Part shown: one piece after another, positions 8,793 through 16,074 of the stretch | Layout: every line of letters starts with the position of its first letter | How positions within the stretch are numbered: the first letter of the stretch is position 1 | NCBI RefSeq assembly: GCF_000422485.1 | Contig: NZ_KE383855.1 | Location: 89,591-148,415, forward strand | Direction: 5' to 3' | Length of the DNA: 58,825 nucleotides | Origin: Paenibacillus pasadenensis DSM 19293 | GTDB lineage: Bacteria; Bacillota; Bacilli; Paenibacillales; Paenibacillaceae | Notes under the pieces: model-generated | The model's database searches: none | Seen by the model: only the letters and a program-made list of their open reading frames with translations | What the model was told of the DNA's origin: nothing | Position numbers and translations under genes: made by a program

Positions 8793-9472
8793 TCGAATCC
8801 ATCTTCGGCACCGCCGCTGCCGGCGAGTCCGCGCTCACGCTCGGCCATGCGCTGCTGACGCTCGGCGTCGCGATCGGGCTCGGCCTGCTCATCAGCCTGA
8901 CCTATATGAGGACGCAGCCGGCGTACAGCCCGAGCTTCACGCTGACGATGATCGTGCTGCCGACGATCGTCGCCATCATCATCCTGCTCATCGGCAGCAA
9001 CATCGCCCGGGCGTTCAGCCTGGCCGGAGCGTTCTCGATCATCCGCTTCCGCAGCGCCCCCGGCGACGCCAAGGACATTTCCTATGTGCTGTTCTCGATG
9101 GCGGCCGGCCTCGCCTGCGGCGTCGGGGCTTTCGGCTATGCGGTCCTGTTCACGATCGTGCTCTGCGTGCTGATGCTCGTGCTGAAGGCGGTCAAGTTCG
9201 GCGCGAGCCGCCCGGCGATGAAGACGCTCAAGGTGACGATACCCGAGAGCCTCGGCTATGAGGAGGCGTTCGCCGAGGTGTTCCGCCTGCATCAGGTCGG
9301 GTACGAGCTGAAGCGGGTGCGCACGACCGAGCTCGGCAGCTTGTATGAAGTGATGTACTCGGTCCAGATGGGGCCGCAGACGAACCAGAAGGAGTTTCTC
9401 GACGCGCTCCGCGTCCGCAACGGCAATCTCGACATTACGCTGACGATGAGTCCCGTCGTGCAGGAGTATTGA
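8789..9472 (+). CDS. DUF4956 family membrane protein
   Basis: A 227-residue protein with about four hydrophobic helices in the first 140 residues and a soluble C-terminal domain of about 85. The segment SLAGAFSIIRFRSAPGDAKDISYVLFSMAAGLACG is typical of DUF4956. The ATG at 8789 overlaps the stop of the VTC gene, which fixes the start. Constant pairing with VTC-domain proteins suggests a membrane partner, for instance a channel or scaffold for polymer export. That is inference from context. Confidence 0.9.
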   Translation: MIESIFGTAAAGESALTLGHALLTLGVAIGLGLLISLTYMRTQPAYSPSFTLTMIVLPTIVAIIILLIGSNIARAFSLAGAFSIIRFRSAPGDAKDISYVLFSMAAGLACGVGAFGYAVLFTIVLCVLMLVLKAVKFGASRPAMKTLKVTIPESLGYEEAFAEVFRLHQVGYELKRVRTTELGSLYEVMYSVQMGPQTNQKEFLDALRVRNGNLDITLTMSPVVQEY

Positions 9473-9485
9473 ATTCAGAGAGAGG

Positions 9486-11843
9486 ATGATGATGATGAAG
9501 ACCAACCTATCGGCTAAAATGGCCGGCCTCGTCCTGCTGTCCGCCATCCTGGCGGCCGGCTGCAGCGACGGAGCGGCGGACACGGCTGCGGAGGCCGCAG
9601 CCACAGGGAGCGAGTCCGCGGCTGACGCCTCGGCGGAAAGCGCGGCGGCTGCCGCCAAGCTGGCGAGCGTCAAGCTGAGCGATATCGCGTCCTATGACGA
9701 GGATGACCTGGCGGTCGAGTGGGACGCTTCGGCCGCGACGACGATCACGCTGAGCGGCGCGGGCGCCAGCGTCGACGGTGCCGGGGCAAGCGTGGACGGC
9801 GGCATCGTCACGATCTCGGCCGCCGGCACCTATGCAGTCAGCGGCTCGCTGACGGACGGCCGCATCGTCGTGGACAGCGCGGACGAGGGCGCCGTGCGTC
9901 TCGTGCTGGGCGGAGCGGAGGTGTCGAGCTCCAGCGGTCCGGCGATCTGGGTCAAGCAGGCCGGCAAAACCGTGCTGACGCTGCAGGAGGGCACGTCGAA
10001 CCGGCTGGCCGACGGCGCGGCCTATGCCGAGCAGGACGAGGACGGCGAGCCGTCGGGGGCGGTGTTCAGCAAGGACGACCTGACGATCAACGGCGCGGGC
10101 AAGCTGTCCGTGACGGCCCGTTTCAACGACGGCATCGTCGGCAAGGACGAGCTCAAGATCGTCAGCGGCACGATCGACGTGACCGCCAAGGACGACGGCA
10201 TCGTCGGCCGCGACCTGCTGGCGGTGAAGGATGCCGTCCTGACGGTGAAAGCGGGCGGCGACGGCTTCAAGTCGACGAACGACGGCGAGGAAGGCAAAGG
10301 CTATGTGGCGCTGGAGGGCGGCACGTATGACGTGGCCTCGGGCAGCGACGGCTTCCAGGCGGCGAGCTCGCTGCTCGTCGGCGGCGGCACATACCGCATC
10401 GTCAGCGGAGGCGGCAGCGCCGAGGCGGAGCCGCATCAGGAGGAGGGCTTCGGCTTCGGCGGCATGGGGCAGCGCCAGCAAGGCGGAGCCGGAGAGGGTA
10501 CGGGGAACGGGGCAGTCACAGGTACGGACACAGGCGTGCAAAATGGAACGGGCGACGCGGGCTCGGAGGGCGGCGGCTCGGCCGGCTCGGCCGTCGGCAC
10601 GGAGACCGATGCGGAATCCGGCAGCGCCAAGGCGTTCAAGGCGACCGTCGGCATCTCCATCGCGGACGGCGACTTCGACATCGACGCCAAGGACGATGCG
10701 GTCCATAGCAATGGCGCGGTCGCAATTAGCGGCGGCCAGCTGGCGATCCGCACCGGCGACGACGCGGTCCATGCCGACGCCTCGCTCGCGATCAGCGGCG
10801 GCATGATCAACATCGCCGCCAGCTACGAAGGCTTGGAGAGCGCCGACATCGCCATCAGCGGCGGCGAGATCCATGTCGTCGCCAGCGACGACGGGGTCAA
10901 TGCCTCGGAAGGCAGCGCGGAGGAGACGGCCGCATCACCGACAGGCACGGCGGGACAAGGTCAAGCGCCGGCTGAGGAGCAGGGCGCCGCCGATGGCGCA
11001 TCCGGACAGGGCCAAGGCGGTCCGGGCGGCGAGCCAGGAGGCCAAGGTGGCGGCCCGGGCGGCGGCTTCGGCGCGGCGGGCAAGGCGCGGCTCGCGATCA
11101 GCGGCGGCTATCTCGTCGTCGACGCGGAAGGCGACGGACTCGATTCCAACGGCTCGATCGCGATGTCCGGCGGCACCGTCATCGTGAACGGCCCGACGAA
11201 CGGCGGCAACGGCAGCTTGGATTACGACGGAACGTTCGAGCAATCGGGCGGACTGCTCATCGCCGCCGGCAGCTCCGGCATGGCGCAAGCTCCGTCGGAC
11301 ACCTCTTCCCAGCGCTCCGTATCGATGACGTTCCCGTCGGCTCTCGCGGCCGGCACGCTCGTGACGCTGGCGGATGAATCGGGCACGCCGCTGGTGAGCT
11401 TCGAGACGTCCAAGACGATCCAGAACATCGTCATCGCCTCGCCGAAGCTGGAGTCCGGCAGAACCTACAGCTTCTATACGGGCGGGACGTCCGGCGCCGC
11501 AGCGAAGGACGGCCTGTACGAGGGCGGCTCGCTCAGCGGCGGCATGGAGGTCGTAAGCTTCGAGCTCGGCGATTCGGCTGTCACCTATGTCGATGAATCG
11601 GGCGTCACGACCGGCGGCGGAGGCATGGGCGGAGGCCGCGGCGGCTTCGGCGGCCAAGGCGGAGGGCGCGGTCAAGGCGGCATGACGCCTCCCGATGGCC
11701 AAGGCTTCGCCCCGCCGGACGGTGCTCCAGGCGAGCCTCCTGCGCAGGGGGACGGTCCCGGCAGCACGACGCCGGGCGACAGCTCCGCTCCGGGCGCGGC
11801 CGGCTCGGCTTCCGGCGCGGCCGGCGCCGAGAGCGGCGCGTAG
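9486..11843 (+). CDS. Lipoprotein with carbohydrate-binding beta-helix domain (Cthe_2159-like)
   Basis: A lipoprotein of about 785 residues with lipobox LAAGC near residue 26. The body has many short beta-helix turns of the form AISGG..I.A.DDAVHAD / GGTYDVASGSDGFQA, resembling the Cthe_2159 family (PF14262), whose founding member binds acidic polysaccharide. Low-complexity Gly/Gln/Pro stretches interrupt it (about 310-380 and 480-530) and form the C-terminus (GGGMGGGRGGFGGQGGGRGQGG). Four in-frame ATG codons stand in a row at 9486-9497; the site GAGAGG ends at 9485, so the third or fourth (9492/9495) is the better start. Last gene of the VTC/DUF4956 operon, probably acting on the outer face of the membrane. 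Confidence 0.82.
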   Translation: MMMMKTNLSAKMAGLVLLSAILAAGCSDGAADTAAEAAATGSESAADASAESAAAAAKLASVKLSDIASYDEDDLAVEWDASAATTITLSGAGASVDGAGASVDGGIVTISAAGTYAVSGSLTDGRIVVDSADEGAVRLVLGGAEVSSSSGPAIWVKQAGKTVLTLQEGTSNRLADGAAYAEQDEDGEPSGAVFSKDDLTINGAGKLSVTARFNDGIVGKDELKIVSGTIDVTAKDDGIVGRDLLAVKDAVLTVKAGGDGFKSTNDGEEGKGYVALEGGTYDVASGSDGFQAASSLLVGGGTYRIVSGGGSAEAEPHQEEGFGFGGMGQRQQGGAGEGTGNGAVTGTDTGVQNGTGDAGSEGGGSAGSAVGTETDAESGSAKAFKATVGISIADGDFDIDAKDDAVHSNGAVAISGGQLAIRTGDDAVHADASLAISGGMINIAASYEGLESADIAISGGEIHVVASDDGVNASEGSAEETAASPTGTAGQGQAPAEEQGAADGASGQGQGGPGGEPGGQGGGPGGGFGAAGKARLAISGGYLVVDAEGDGLDSNGSIAMSGGTVIVNGPTNGGNGSLDYDGTFEQSGGLLIAAGSSGMAQAPSDTSSQRSVSMTFPSALAAGTLVTLADESGTPLVSFETSKTIQNIVIASPKLESGRTYSFYTGGTSGAAAKDGLYEGGSLSGGMEVVSFELGDSAVTYVDESGVTTGGGGMGGGRGGFGGQGGGRGQGGMTPPDGQGFAPPDGAPGEPPAQGDGPGSTTPGDSSAPGAAGSASGAAGAESGA

Positions 11844-11975
11844 CCTCTTTCGCATCCGGAGCGTGCGAGCCTCCCTTGGAATTGGCGCGTGCGGCATGGA
11901 AGCCCCAGGCAGGCGATAGCCTGCCCGATCCAGCCAACTAAAAGGCCGGCGAAGCTCGATGCCAGGCATGCGGGA

Positions 11976-12026
11976 AGCCGCCCTCCACTACGTCGCAGGA
12001 CGGGGTGGAGGGCGGCTCTGCTTTTG
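11976..12026 (+). terminator. Intrinsic terminator of the VTC/DUF4956 operon
   Basis: Arms AGCCGCCCTCCAC / GTGGAGGGCGGCT, then CTGCTTTTGC. About 130 bp past the last stop. Otherwise 11844-12122 holds only A-rich DNA ahead of the next promoter. Confidence 0.8.
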
Positions 12027-12122
12027 CTTAAACGTGCAAGAATCCCTCTTTTCCAATCGCAACGAAAGGTGTAAAGTAAAGAAGAATGGAAACAAAGAAA
12101 ATGAGAAAAAAGGAAAATGGGG

Positions 12123-12128
12123 TATACT
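12123..12128 (+). promoter_or_regulatory. -10 element of the toxin-antitoxin operon
   Basis: TATACT lies 31 bp before the preferred antitoxin start, with no clear -35 in the A-rich DNA upstream. It would put the transcript start near 12135, downstream of the ATG at 12129, which supports the later start at 12159. Confidence 0.45.
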
Positions 12129-12158
12129 ATGGCAATTGCAAATGAGGTGATGAACGGT

Positions 12159-12509
12159 ATGGAATGGAAGCGTGCGCGAGTCTCGCCGAAGCGCCAAGTA
12201 ACGATACCTCAAAAGTTGTTCGAACAGGCGGGCATCCAGGATGAAGTCGAATTCAGCATCAAAGGCAGCCACATCATCATTCGGCCCGTGCGTGAACAGG
12301 CTGGGAACGACTATTATGCCGATTTGATTCTTGCCGATCTCATTCAGGAAGGTTATGTCGGTTCCGAATTGCTCTCTAAATTCCGCGAGAAGCAGCAGGC
12401 TTTGAAAGCCGCCGTCAAAACCATGATTTCCGAATCCCAGGATGCCGCTCGCCACTTCGAAGGCTCCGACCGAACGGAAGCCATCTTCGGCGATGTGATG
12501 GAGGATTAG
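12159..12509 (+). CDS. AbrB/MazE/SpoVT-type antitoxin
   Basis: A 116-residue protein. The N-terminal swapped-hairpin DNA-binding domain is plain (WKRARVSPKRQVTIPQKLFEQAGIQDEVEFSI, then IIIRPV). The C-terminal 65 residues are charged and helical, as in antitoxins that wrap a toxin. The start at 12159 has GAGGTG at good spacing and lies downstream of the -10; ATGs at 12117 and 12129 are less likely. The toxin gene begins at the next base after the stop, so the pair is one operon, and antitoxins of this type usually repress it. Confidence 0.85.
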   Translation: MEWKRARVSPKRQVTIPQKLFEQAGIQDEVEFSIKGSHIIIRPVREQAGNDYYADLILADLIQEGYVGSELLSKFREKQQALKAAVKTMISESQDAARHFEGSDRTEAIFGDVMED

Positions 12510-12803
12510 ATGCTTCCCGTCATCTATCTTGGTCCTGCGGAACGCTACTTCAAAAAGCTCGTCGAGAAGCCGCTGAAGCGTGCGTACTTCGATGCGATTC
12601 TCGCCATTCGTCATGATCCATCAATCGGGGAACGAAAGACCGGGGATCTTTCGGGCTTATTCGGCTACGATGTCTCTTATAAGGAAACAAATTATGAGAT
12701 CGCGTACCGTGTCGAAGAGAACGAGGAAGGAGAACTGGTCGTCATTATCCTGGCTGGTTCTAGGGAAAACTTTTACTATCAGCTGAAAAGATGCTTGAAG
12801 TAG
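12510..12803 (+). CDS. RelE/ParE-superfamily toxin
   Basis: A 97-residue protein with RelE-fold spacing: an N-terminal helix pair (AERYFKKLVEKPLKRAYFDAILAI), a short basic strand region (GERKTGDLSGLFGYDVSYKETNYEIAYRV) and a last strand/helix (LVVIILAGSRENFYYQLKRCL). RelE members cleave mRNA on the ribosome and ParE members poison gyrase; the sequence does not decide which. It follows the AbrB-type antitoxin with no gap and ends at a strong terminator. Confidence 0.85.
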   Translation: MLPVIYLGPAERYFKKLVEKPLKRAYFDAILAIRHDPSIGERKTGDLSGLFGYDVSYKETNYEIAYRVEENEEGELVVIILAGSRENFYYQLKRCLK

Positions 12804-12811
12804 GACAAACG

Positions 12812-12843
12812 AAAGGAGCCGTCTCTGAGACGGCTCCTTTTTT
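12812..12843 (+). terminator. Intrinsic terminator of the toxin-antitoxin operon
   Basis: Arms AAAGGAGCCGTCTC / GAGACGGCTCC around a 2-base loop, then six T. The dispersed repeat starts at the next base. Confidence 0.93.
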
Positions 12844-13165
12844 GATATCTTTTCAGGCTGCTGAGACTGTGGGAAAAATAGGATCATGGAAACGAACCTC
12901 TTAAAGCGGGTATTGCATGCGGCCGTAATGAATTCAAGCTGGCGGTGTGCGAGCGTTCGTCGGCATCAGCGCGTCCTAACGTCATTTTTGCCTTTAGGGA
13001 GCGCGGTTCGTCGGTATGAGCGCGTCCTAACGTCATTTTTGCCTTTAGGGAGCGCGGTTCGTCGGCATGAGCGCGTCCTAACGTCATTTTTGCCTTTAAG
13101 GAGCGCGGTTCGGGGGCCTTCGCTCTCTGCAGAAGCCAGAAGCGAAACGGAGTCCGTGTGGAAGA
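12844..13165. repeat. Dispersed repeat element, copy 1, with 51-bp tandem units
   Basis: Shares with 53427-53725 the opening GATATCTTTTCAGGC, the block GCATGCGGCCGTAATGAATT, a run of 51-bp units (here starting 12955, 13006, 13057 and, partial, 13108) and a tail beginning CTTCGCTCTCTGCAGAAG. Each unit carries an imperfect inverted repeat (GCGCGTCCTAA against TTTAGGGAGCGC). The period is a multiple of three and lacks stops, so frames stay open on both strands (17-residue repeats such as LTSFLPLGSAVRRHQRV), but no ribosome site precedes them. I treat this as non-coding. Confidence 0.8.
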
Positions 13166-13228
13166 AGAAAGCGGCAGCGCTTTTTTCCTTGATGGACTTC
13201 GAATTCGCCTAGGAACAATATCCCCCCT

Positions 13229-13348
13229 AGGGCGTGTTTGCAAACCCGCTCAGGGGCATCTATCACCGCCTTTTTGCCCCCTGCTTCGTCACGCAGGGAT
13301 CAAAAATTCGGCCCCATCTGCTTCCTTCGGGGTATGCAAACACGCCCT
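13229..13348. mobile_element. 120-bp MITE-like element with 17-bp terminal inverted repeats
   Basis: The ends are AGGGCGTGTTTGCAAAC (13229-13245) and its inverted copy (13332-13348), 16 of 17 matching. It carries no gene and is too short for a transposase. I see no clear target-site duplication. A further copy of the left end lies at 42566, after the HAD gene. A parent transposase is not in the window. The element ends 20 bp from the stop of the Crh-like gene and could act as its terminator. Confidence 0.5.
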
Positions 13349-13368
13349 GGCGAATCCGCCTCCGGCCG

Positions 13369-13611
13369 CTACTTCATCCGCACGCGGAGCCCCGCGGCGG
13401 CGAAGGCGTCGAGCAGCGCGACCGCCGCGTCGACCTCGTCCGGGCCGTGGATCTCGAGCGTGTAGCATTCGTCCCGCACCAGCGTGACGGTGAGGCCGAG
13501 GATGCTTTTGACGTCGATGCAGCGGCCGCCCGCATGCAGCACGATGCTGGACTCGAAGCCCGACGCCGTACGGTTGATGTCGATAATTTCCTTCGTTCCG
13601 ATTCCGCTCAT
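13369..13611 (-). CDS. HPr-family protein lacking the active-site histidine (Crh-like)
   Basis: An 80-residue protein of HPr length and pattern: GGRCIDVKSILGLTVTLVRDECYTLEIHG corresponds to the HPr region around Ser46 (KSIMGL), with the usual terminal helix (VDAAVALLDAF). The motif GLHARPA that carries His15 in HPr is replaced by ASGFESS, so PEP-dependent phosphotransfer is not expected. The regulatory serine is kept, as in Crh of Bacillus, which acts through CcpA after HPr-kinase phosphorylation. The start has AGGAGGAA. It stands alone. A regulatory role is inference. Confidence 0.8.
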   Translation of the reverse strand: MSGIGTKEIIDINRTASGFESSIVLHAGGRCIDVKSILGLTVTLVRDECYTLEIHGPDEVDAAVALLDAFAAAGLRVRMK

Positions 13612-13671
13612 GCTTCATTCCTCCTGATGGCCTCTCGGGCCGAGTAACGAGAACGTTTTATGCCGCCCGCC

Positions 13672-14598
13672 TCATCCAAACAGCTGCTGAGCGGCGAACA
13701 CGGTCGCCGCCACGGTCAGCGAGCTGAGCAGCGTCGTCAGCAGCACCGCCTCGGCGGCGTAGTCGGGATCGTTGCCGTGCTCCATGGCGAACTGCGCCAT
13801 ATTGCGCGAGCATGGGAACGAGCCGGCGATGAGCAGCGCCTGCGCGGTCACGCCGTCCAGGCCGAGCGCGAGGATGAGCGCCAGCGCCAGCGCCGGAGAG
13901 ATCAGCAGCCGGCCGGCCGCCGTCAGCAGCAGCGGCAGCGACGGGCGCCGCAGCCGCAGCCCGGCGATCTGGGCGCCGAGCGTGAACAGCGCCACCGCCA
14001 GAAAGGCGGACGCGACCGTGTCGATCGGCCGCCAGATGAAATCCGGCAGCCGCAGCCCCGTCGCCTGCAGCGCGATGCCGGCGAGCATCGCAAGCACGAT
14101 CGGGTTCAGCGCCAGTCCGCGCAGCGCGCGCCAGCCCGGCGTTTCCACCCGCATCGCGTTGAACAGGCCGTACGTGTTCGTGACGAGCGTCTGGAACAGC
14201 GTGACGATGACCTGGATGGACATCCCGACCGGCTGCGTAGCGAAGACGAGCTGGCTGACCGGCAGGCCGAAGTTGCCCGAGTTGAACAGGACGATGCTGT
14301 TGCGGAACGTCGAGGCGGTGCGCGCCTCCAGCCGCAGCCAGCGCGCGGCCGCTTCCGCGGCGAGCATCAGCAGGCCGTTCTGCAGCAGCAGGAACAGCGC
14401 GACCTGCAGCACGAGCGCGGCCTCGAACCGCGCCTCGTACAGATTCGCGAACACGAGCGCCGGCAGCAGCACGCTGCCCGTCAGCCGCGACAGCGTGCGC
14501 GGATCGAAGCGCAGCCGGCGATGGAGCAGCGCGCCGAGACCGAGCAGCGCGAACACGGGGAAGATGACCTGCAGCAGGATGAGCAGAAAGACGCCCAT
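13672..14598 (-). CDS. AEC-family (auxin efflux carrier-like) transporter
   Basis: A 308-residue protein with about ten hydrophobic helices. N- and C-terminal halves show the family's conserved Asn/Pro-containing segments (SGNFGLPVSQLVF; LTLGAQIAGLRL). Bacterial AEC members include malate and malonate carriers. Last gene of the leftward carboxylate operon, 10 bp after the malic enzyme stop and without a strong ribosome site, so probably translated by coupling. Context suggests malate or a related dicarboxylate. Confidence 0.88.
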   Translation of the reverse strand: MGVFLLILLQVIFPVFALLGLGALLHRRLRFDPRTLSRLTGSVLLPALVFANLYEARFEAALVLQVALFLLLQNGLLMLAAEAAARWLRLEARTASTFRNSIVLFNSGNFGLPVSQLVFATQPVGMSIQVIVTLFQTLVTNTYGLFNAMRVETPGWRALRGLALNPIVLAMLAGIALQATGLRLPDFIWRPIDTVASAFLAVALFTLGAQIAGLRLRRPSLPLLLTAAGRLLISPALALALILALGLDGVTAQALLIAGSFPCSRNMAQFAMEHGNDPDYAAEAVLLTTLLSSLTVAATVFAAQQLFG

Positions 14599-14607
14599 GA
14601 CGGCGGA

Positions 14608-16014
14608 TCAGCGGAAGTCGCGCGGAATGCGGCGGGCGACGCCGGTGTCGATCGCCGCCTGGATGACGGCCGTCCGCACGCGCTGCACGACTTCCTCGTT
14701 GAACACGCTCGGGATGATGTAGGACTCGCTGAGCTCCTCCTCGCTGACGGAGCTTGCGATCGCCTCGGCCGCGGCCAGCTTCATCGGCTCGTTGATGGAG
14801 CGCGCCCGGCACTCCAGCGCCCCGCGGAAGATGCCGGGGAAGCAGAGCACGTTGTTGATCTGGTTCGGATAATCGCTCCGCCCGGTCGCCATGACGCGCA
14901 CGTACGGCTCCGCCAGCTCCGGCTCGATCTCCGGCTCGGGGTTCGCCATCGCGAACACGATCGGATCGCGGGCCATCCGCTGCAGATGCTCCACCTTCAG
15001 CACGCCCGGTCCCGATACGCCGAGGAAGATGTCGGCGCCGGCGATGGCCTCGTCCAGCCCGCCGCTCTCGCCATGCGGATTGCTGTGCTCGGCGAGCCAG
15101 CTCCACATCGGATTGTCGTAGGCCTCGCCCGCGCGGATCGCCCCGTGCCGGTCGACGCAGACGACGTTGCGGAAGCCTGCGGCGAGCAGCATCTTGGCGC
15201 AGGCGACGCCCGCCGCGCCGATGCCGACGATGACCAGCTTGACGTCCTCGCGCCGCTTGCCGACGATCTTGAGCGCGTTGAGCATGCCCGCCAGCATGAC
15301 GACGGCGGTGCCGTGCTGGTCGTCGTGGAACACGGGGATGTCGAGCTCCTCCTTGAGCCGCTCCTCGATCTCGAAGCAGCGCGGTGAGCTGATGTCCTCG
15401 AGGTTGATGCCGCCGAAGCCCGGCGCGATGTTCTTGATCGTGCGGATGATGTCCTCTGTGTCGGTCGTGTCCAGGCAGATCGGGAATCCGTCCACGCCGG
15501 CGAACTGCTTGAACAGCATCGCCTTGCCCTCCATGACCGGCATCGCGCCGTACGGCCCGATGTCGCCGAGGCCGAGCACCGCGGTGCCGTCGCTGACGAT
15601 GGCGACCGTATTGCGCTTGATCGTCAGCGAGAACGCCTTGGACTCGTCCTCATGGATCGCCCGGCACACCTTGGCGACGCCCGGCGTGTACACATGGGAC
15701 AGCTCCTCCCGGTTTTTGACCGCGATGCGGGGCGTCACCTCGATCTTGCCGCCGAGATGGACGAGGAACGTGCGGTCGGAGACGTTGACGACCTTGAGGC
15801 CCTGCAGCGAGGACAGATGGGAGACGAGCGCTTCGCGGCGCTCGTCCGGCACGTGGACGGTGATGTCGCGGATCGCCGTCTCCGGCGACGAGCGGATGAC
15901 GTCGGTGGCGACGATGTCGCCGCCGCAGGCGCCGATCGTCACCGCCACCTCGCCGAACGAGATGGCGGACTTGCGGATTTCCAATCGGATGATGATGGTC
16001 GAGCTGGATGCCAT
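14608..16014 (-). CDS. NAD(P)-dependent malic enzyme with N-terminal ACT-like domain
   Basis: A 468-residue enzyme that oxidatively decarboxylates malate to pyruvate. Residues 1-80 resemble an ACT regulatory domain (IIIRLEIRKSAISFGEVAVTIGACGGDIVATDVI). The catalytic part shows the malic-enzyme signatures VYTPGVAKVCRAIHED, GDIGPYGAMPVMEGKAMLFKQFAGVD, FHDDQHGTAVV and a dinucleotide fold (LVIVGIGAAGVACAKMLL). The ACT extension makes it longer than the 410-residue core type and may bind an amino acid. The start is preceded by GAAAGGA. It lies between the Tct transporter and the AEC carrier, so imported C4 acids can feed it directly. Confidence 0.94.
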   Translation of the reverse strand: MASSSTIIIRLEIRKSAISFGEVAVTIGACGGDIVATDVIRSSPETAIRDITVHVPDERREALVSHLSSLQGLKVVNVSDRTFLVHLGGKIEVTPRIAVKNREELSHVYTPGVAKVCRAIHEDESKAFSLTIKRNTVAIVSDGTAVLGLGDIGPYGAMPVMEGKAMLFKQFAGVDGFPICLDTTDTEDIIRTIKNIAPGFGGINLEDISSPRCFEIEERLKEELDIPVFHDDQHGTAVVMLAGMLNALKIVGKRREDVKLVIVGIGAAGVACAKMLLAAGFRNVVCVDRHGAIRAGEAYDNPMWSWLAEHSNPHGESGGLDEAIAGADIFLGVSGPGVLKVEHLQRMARDPIVFAMANPEPEIEPELAEPYVRVMATGRSDYPNQINNVLCFPGIFRGALECRARSINEPMKLAAAEAIASSVSEEELSESYIIPSVFNEEVVQRVRTAVIQAAIDTGVARRIPRDFR

Positions 16015-16074
16015 GGCGGATCTTCCTTTCCGGTCGGACGGGGATGAGGAAAGGGAGCGTCGCCGCTCCCCTCC

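Noticed and set aside
12886-13212. Protein with 17-residue repeats (LTSFLPLGSAVRRHQRV) encoded by the dispersed element
   Set aside because: No ribosome site or promoter. Open frames exist on both strands because the period is divisible by three, and the second copy breaks the frame differently.
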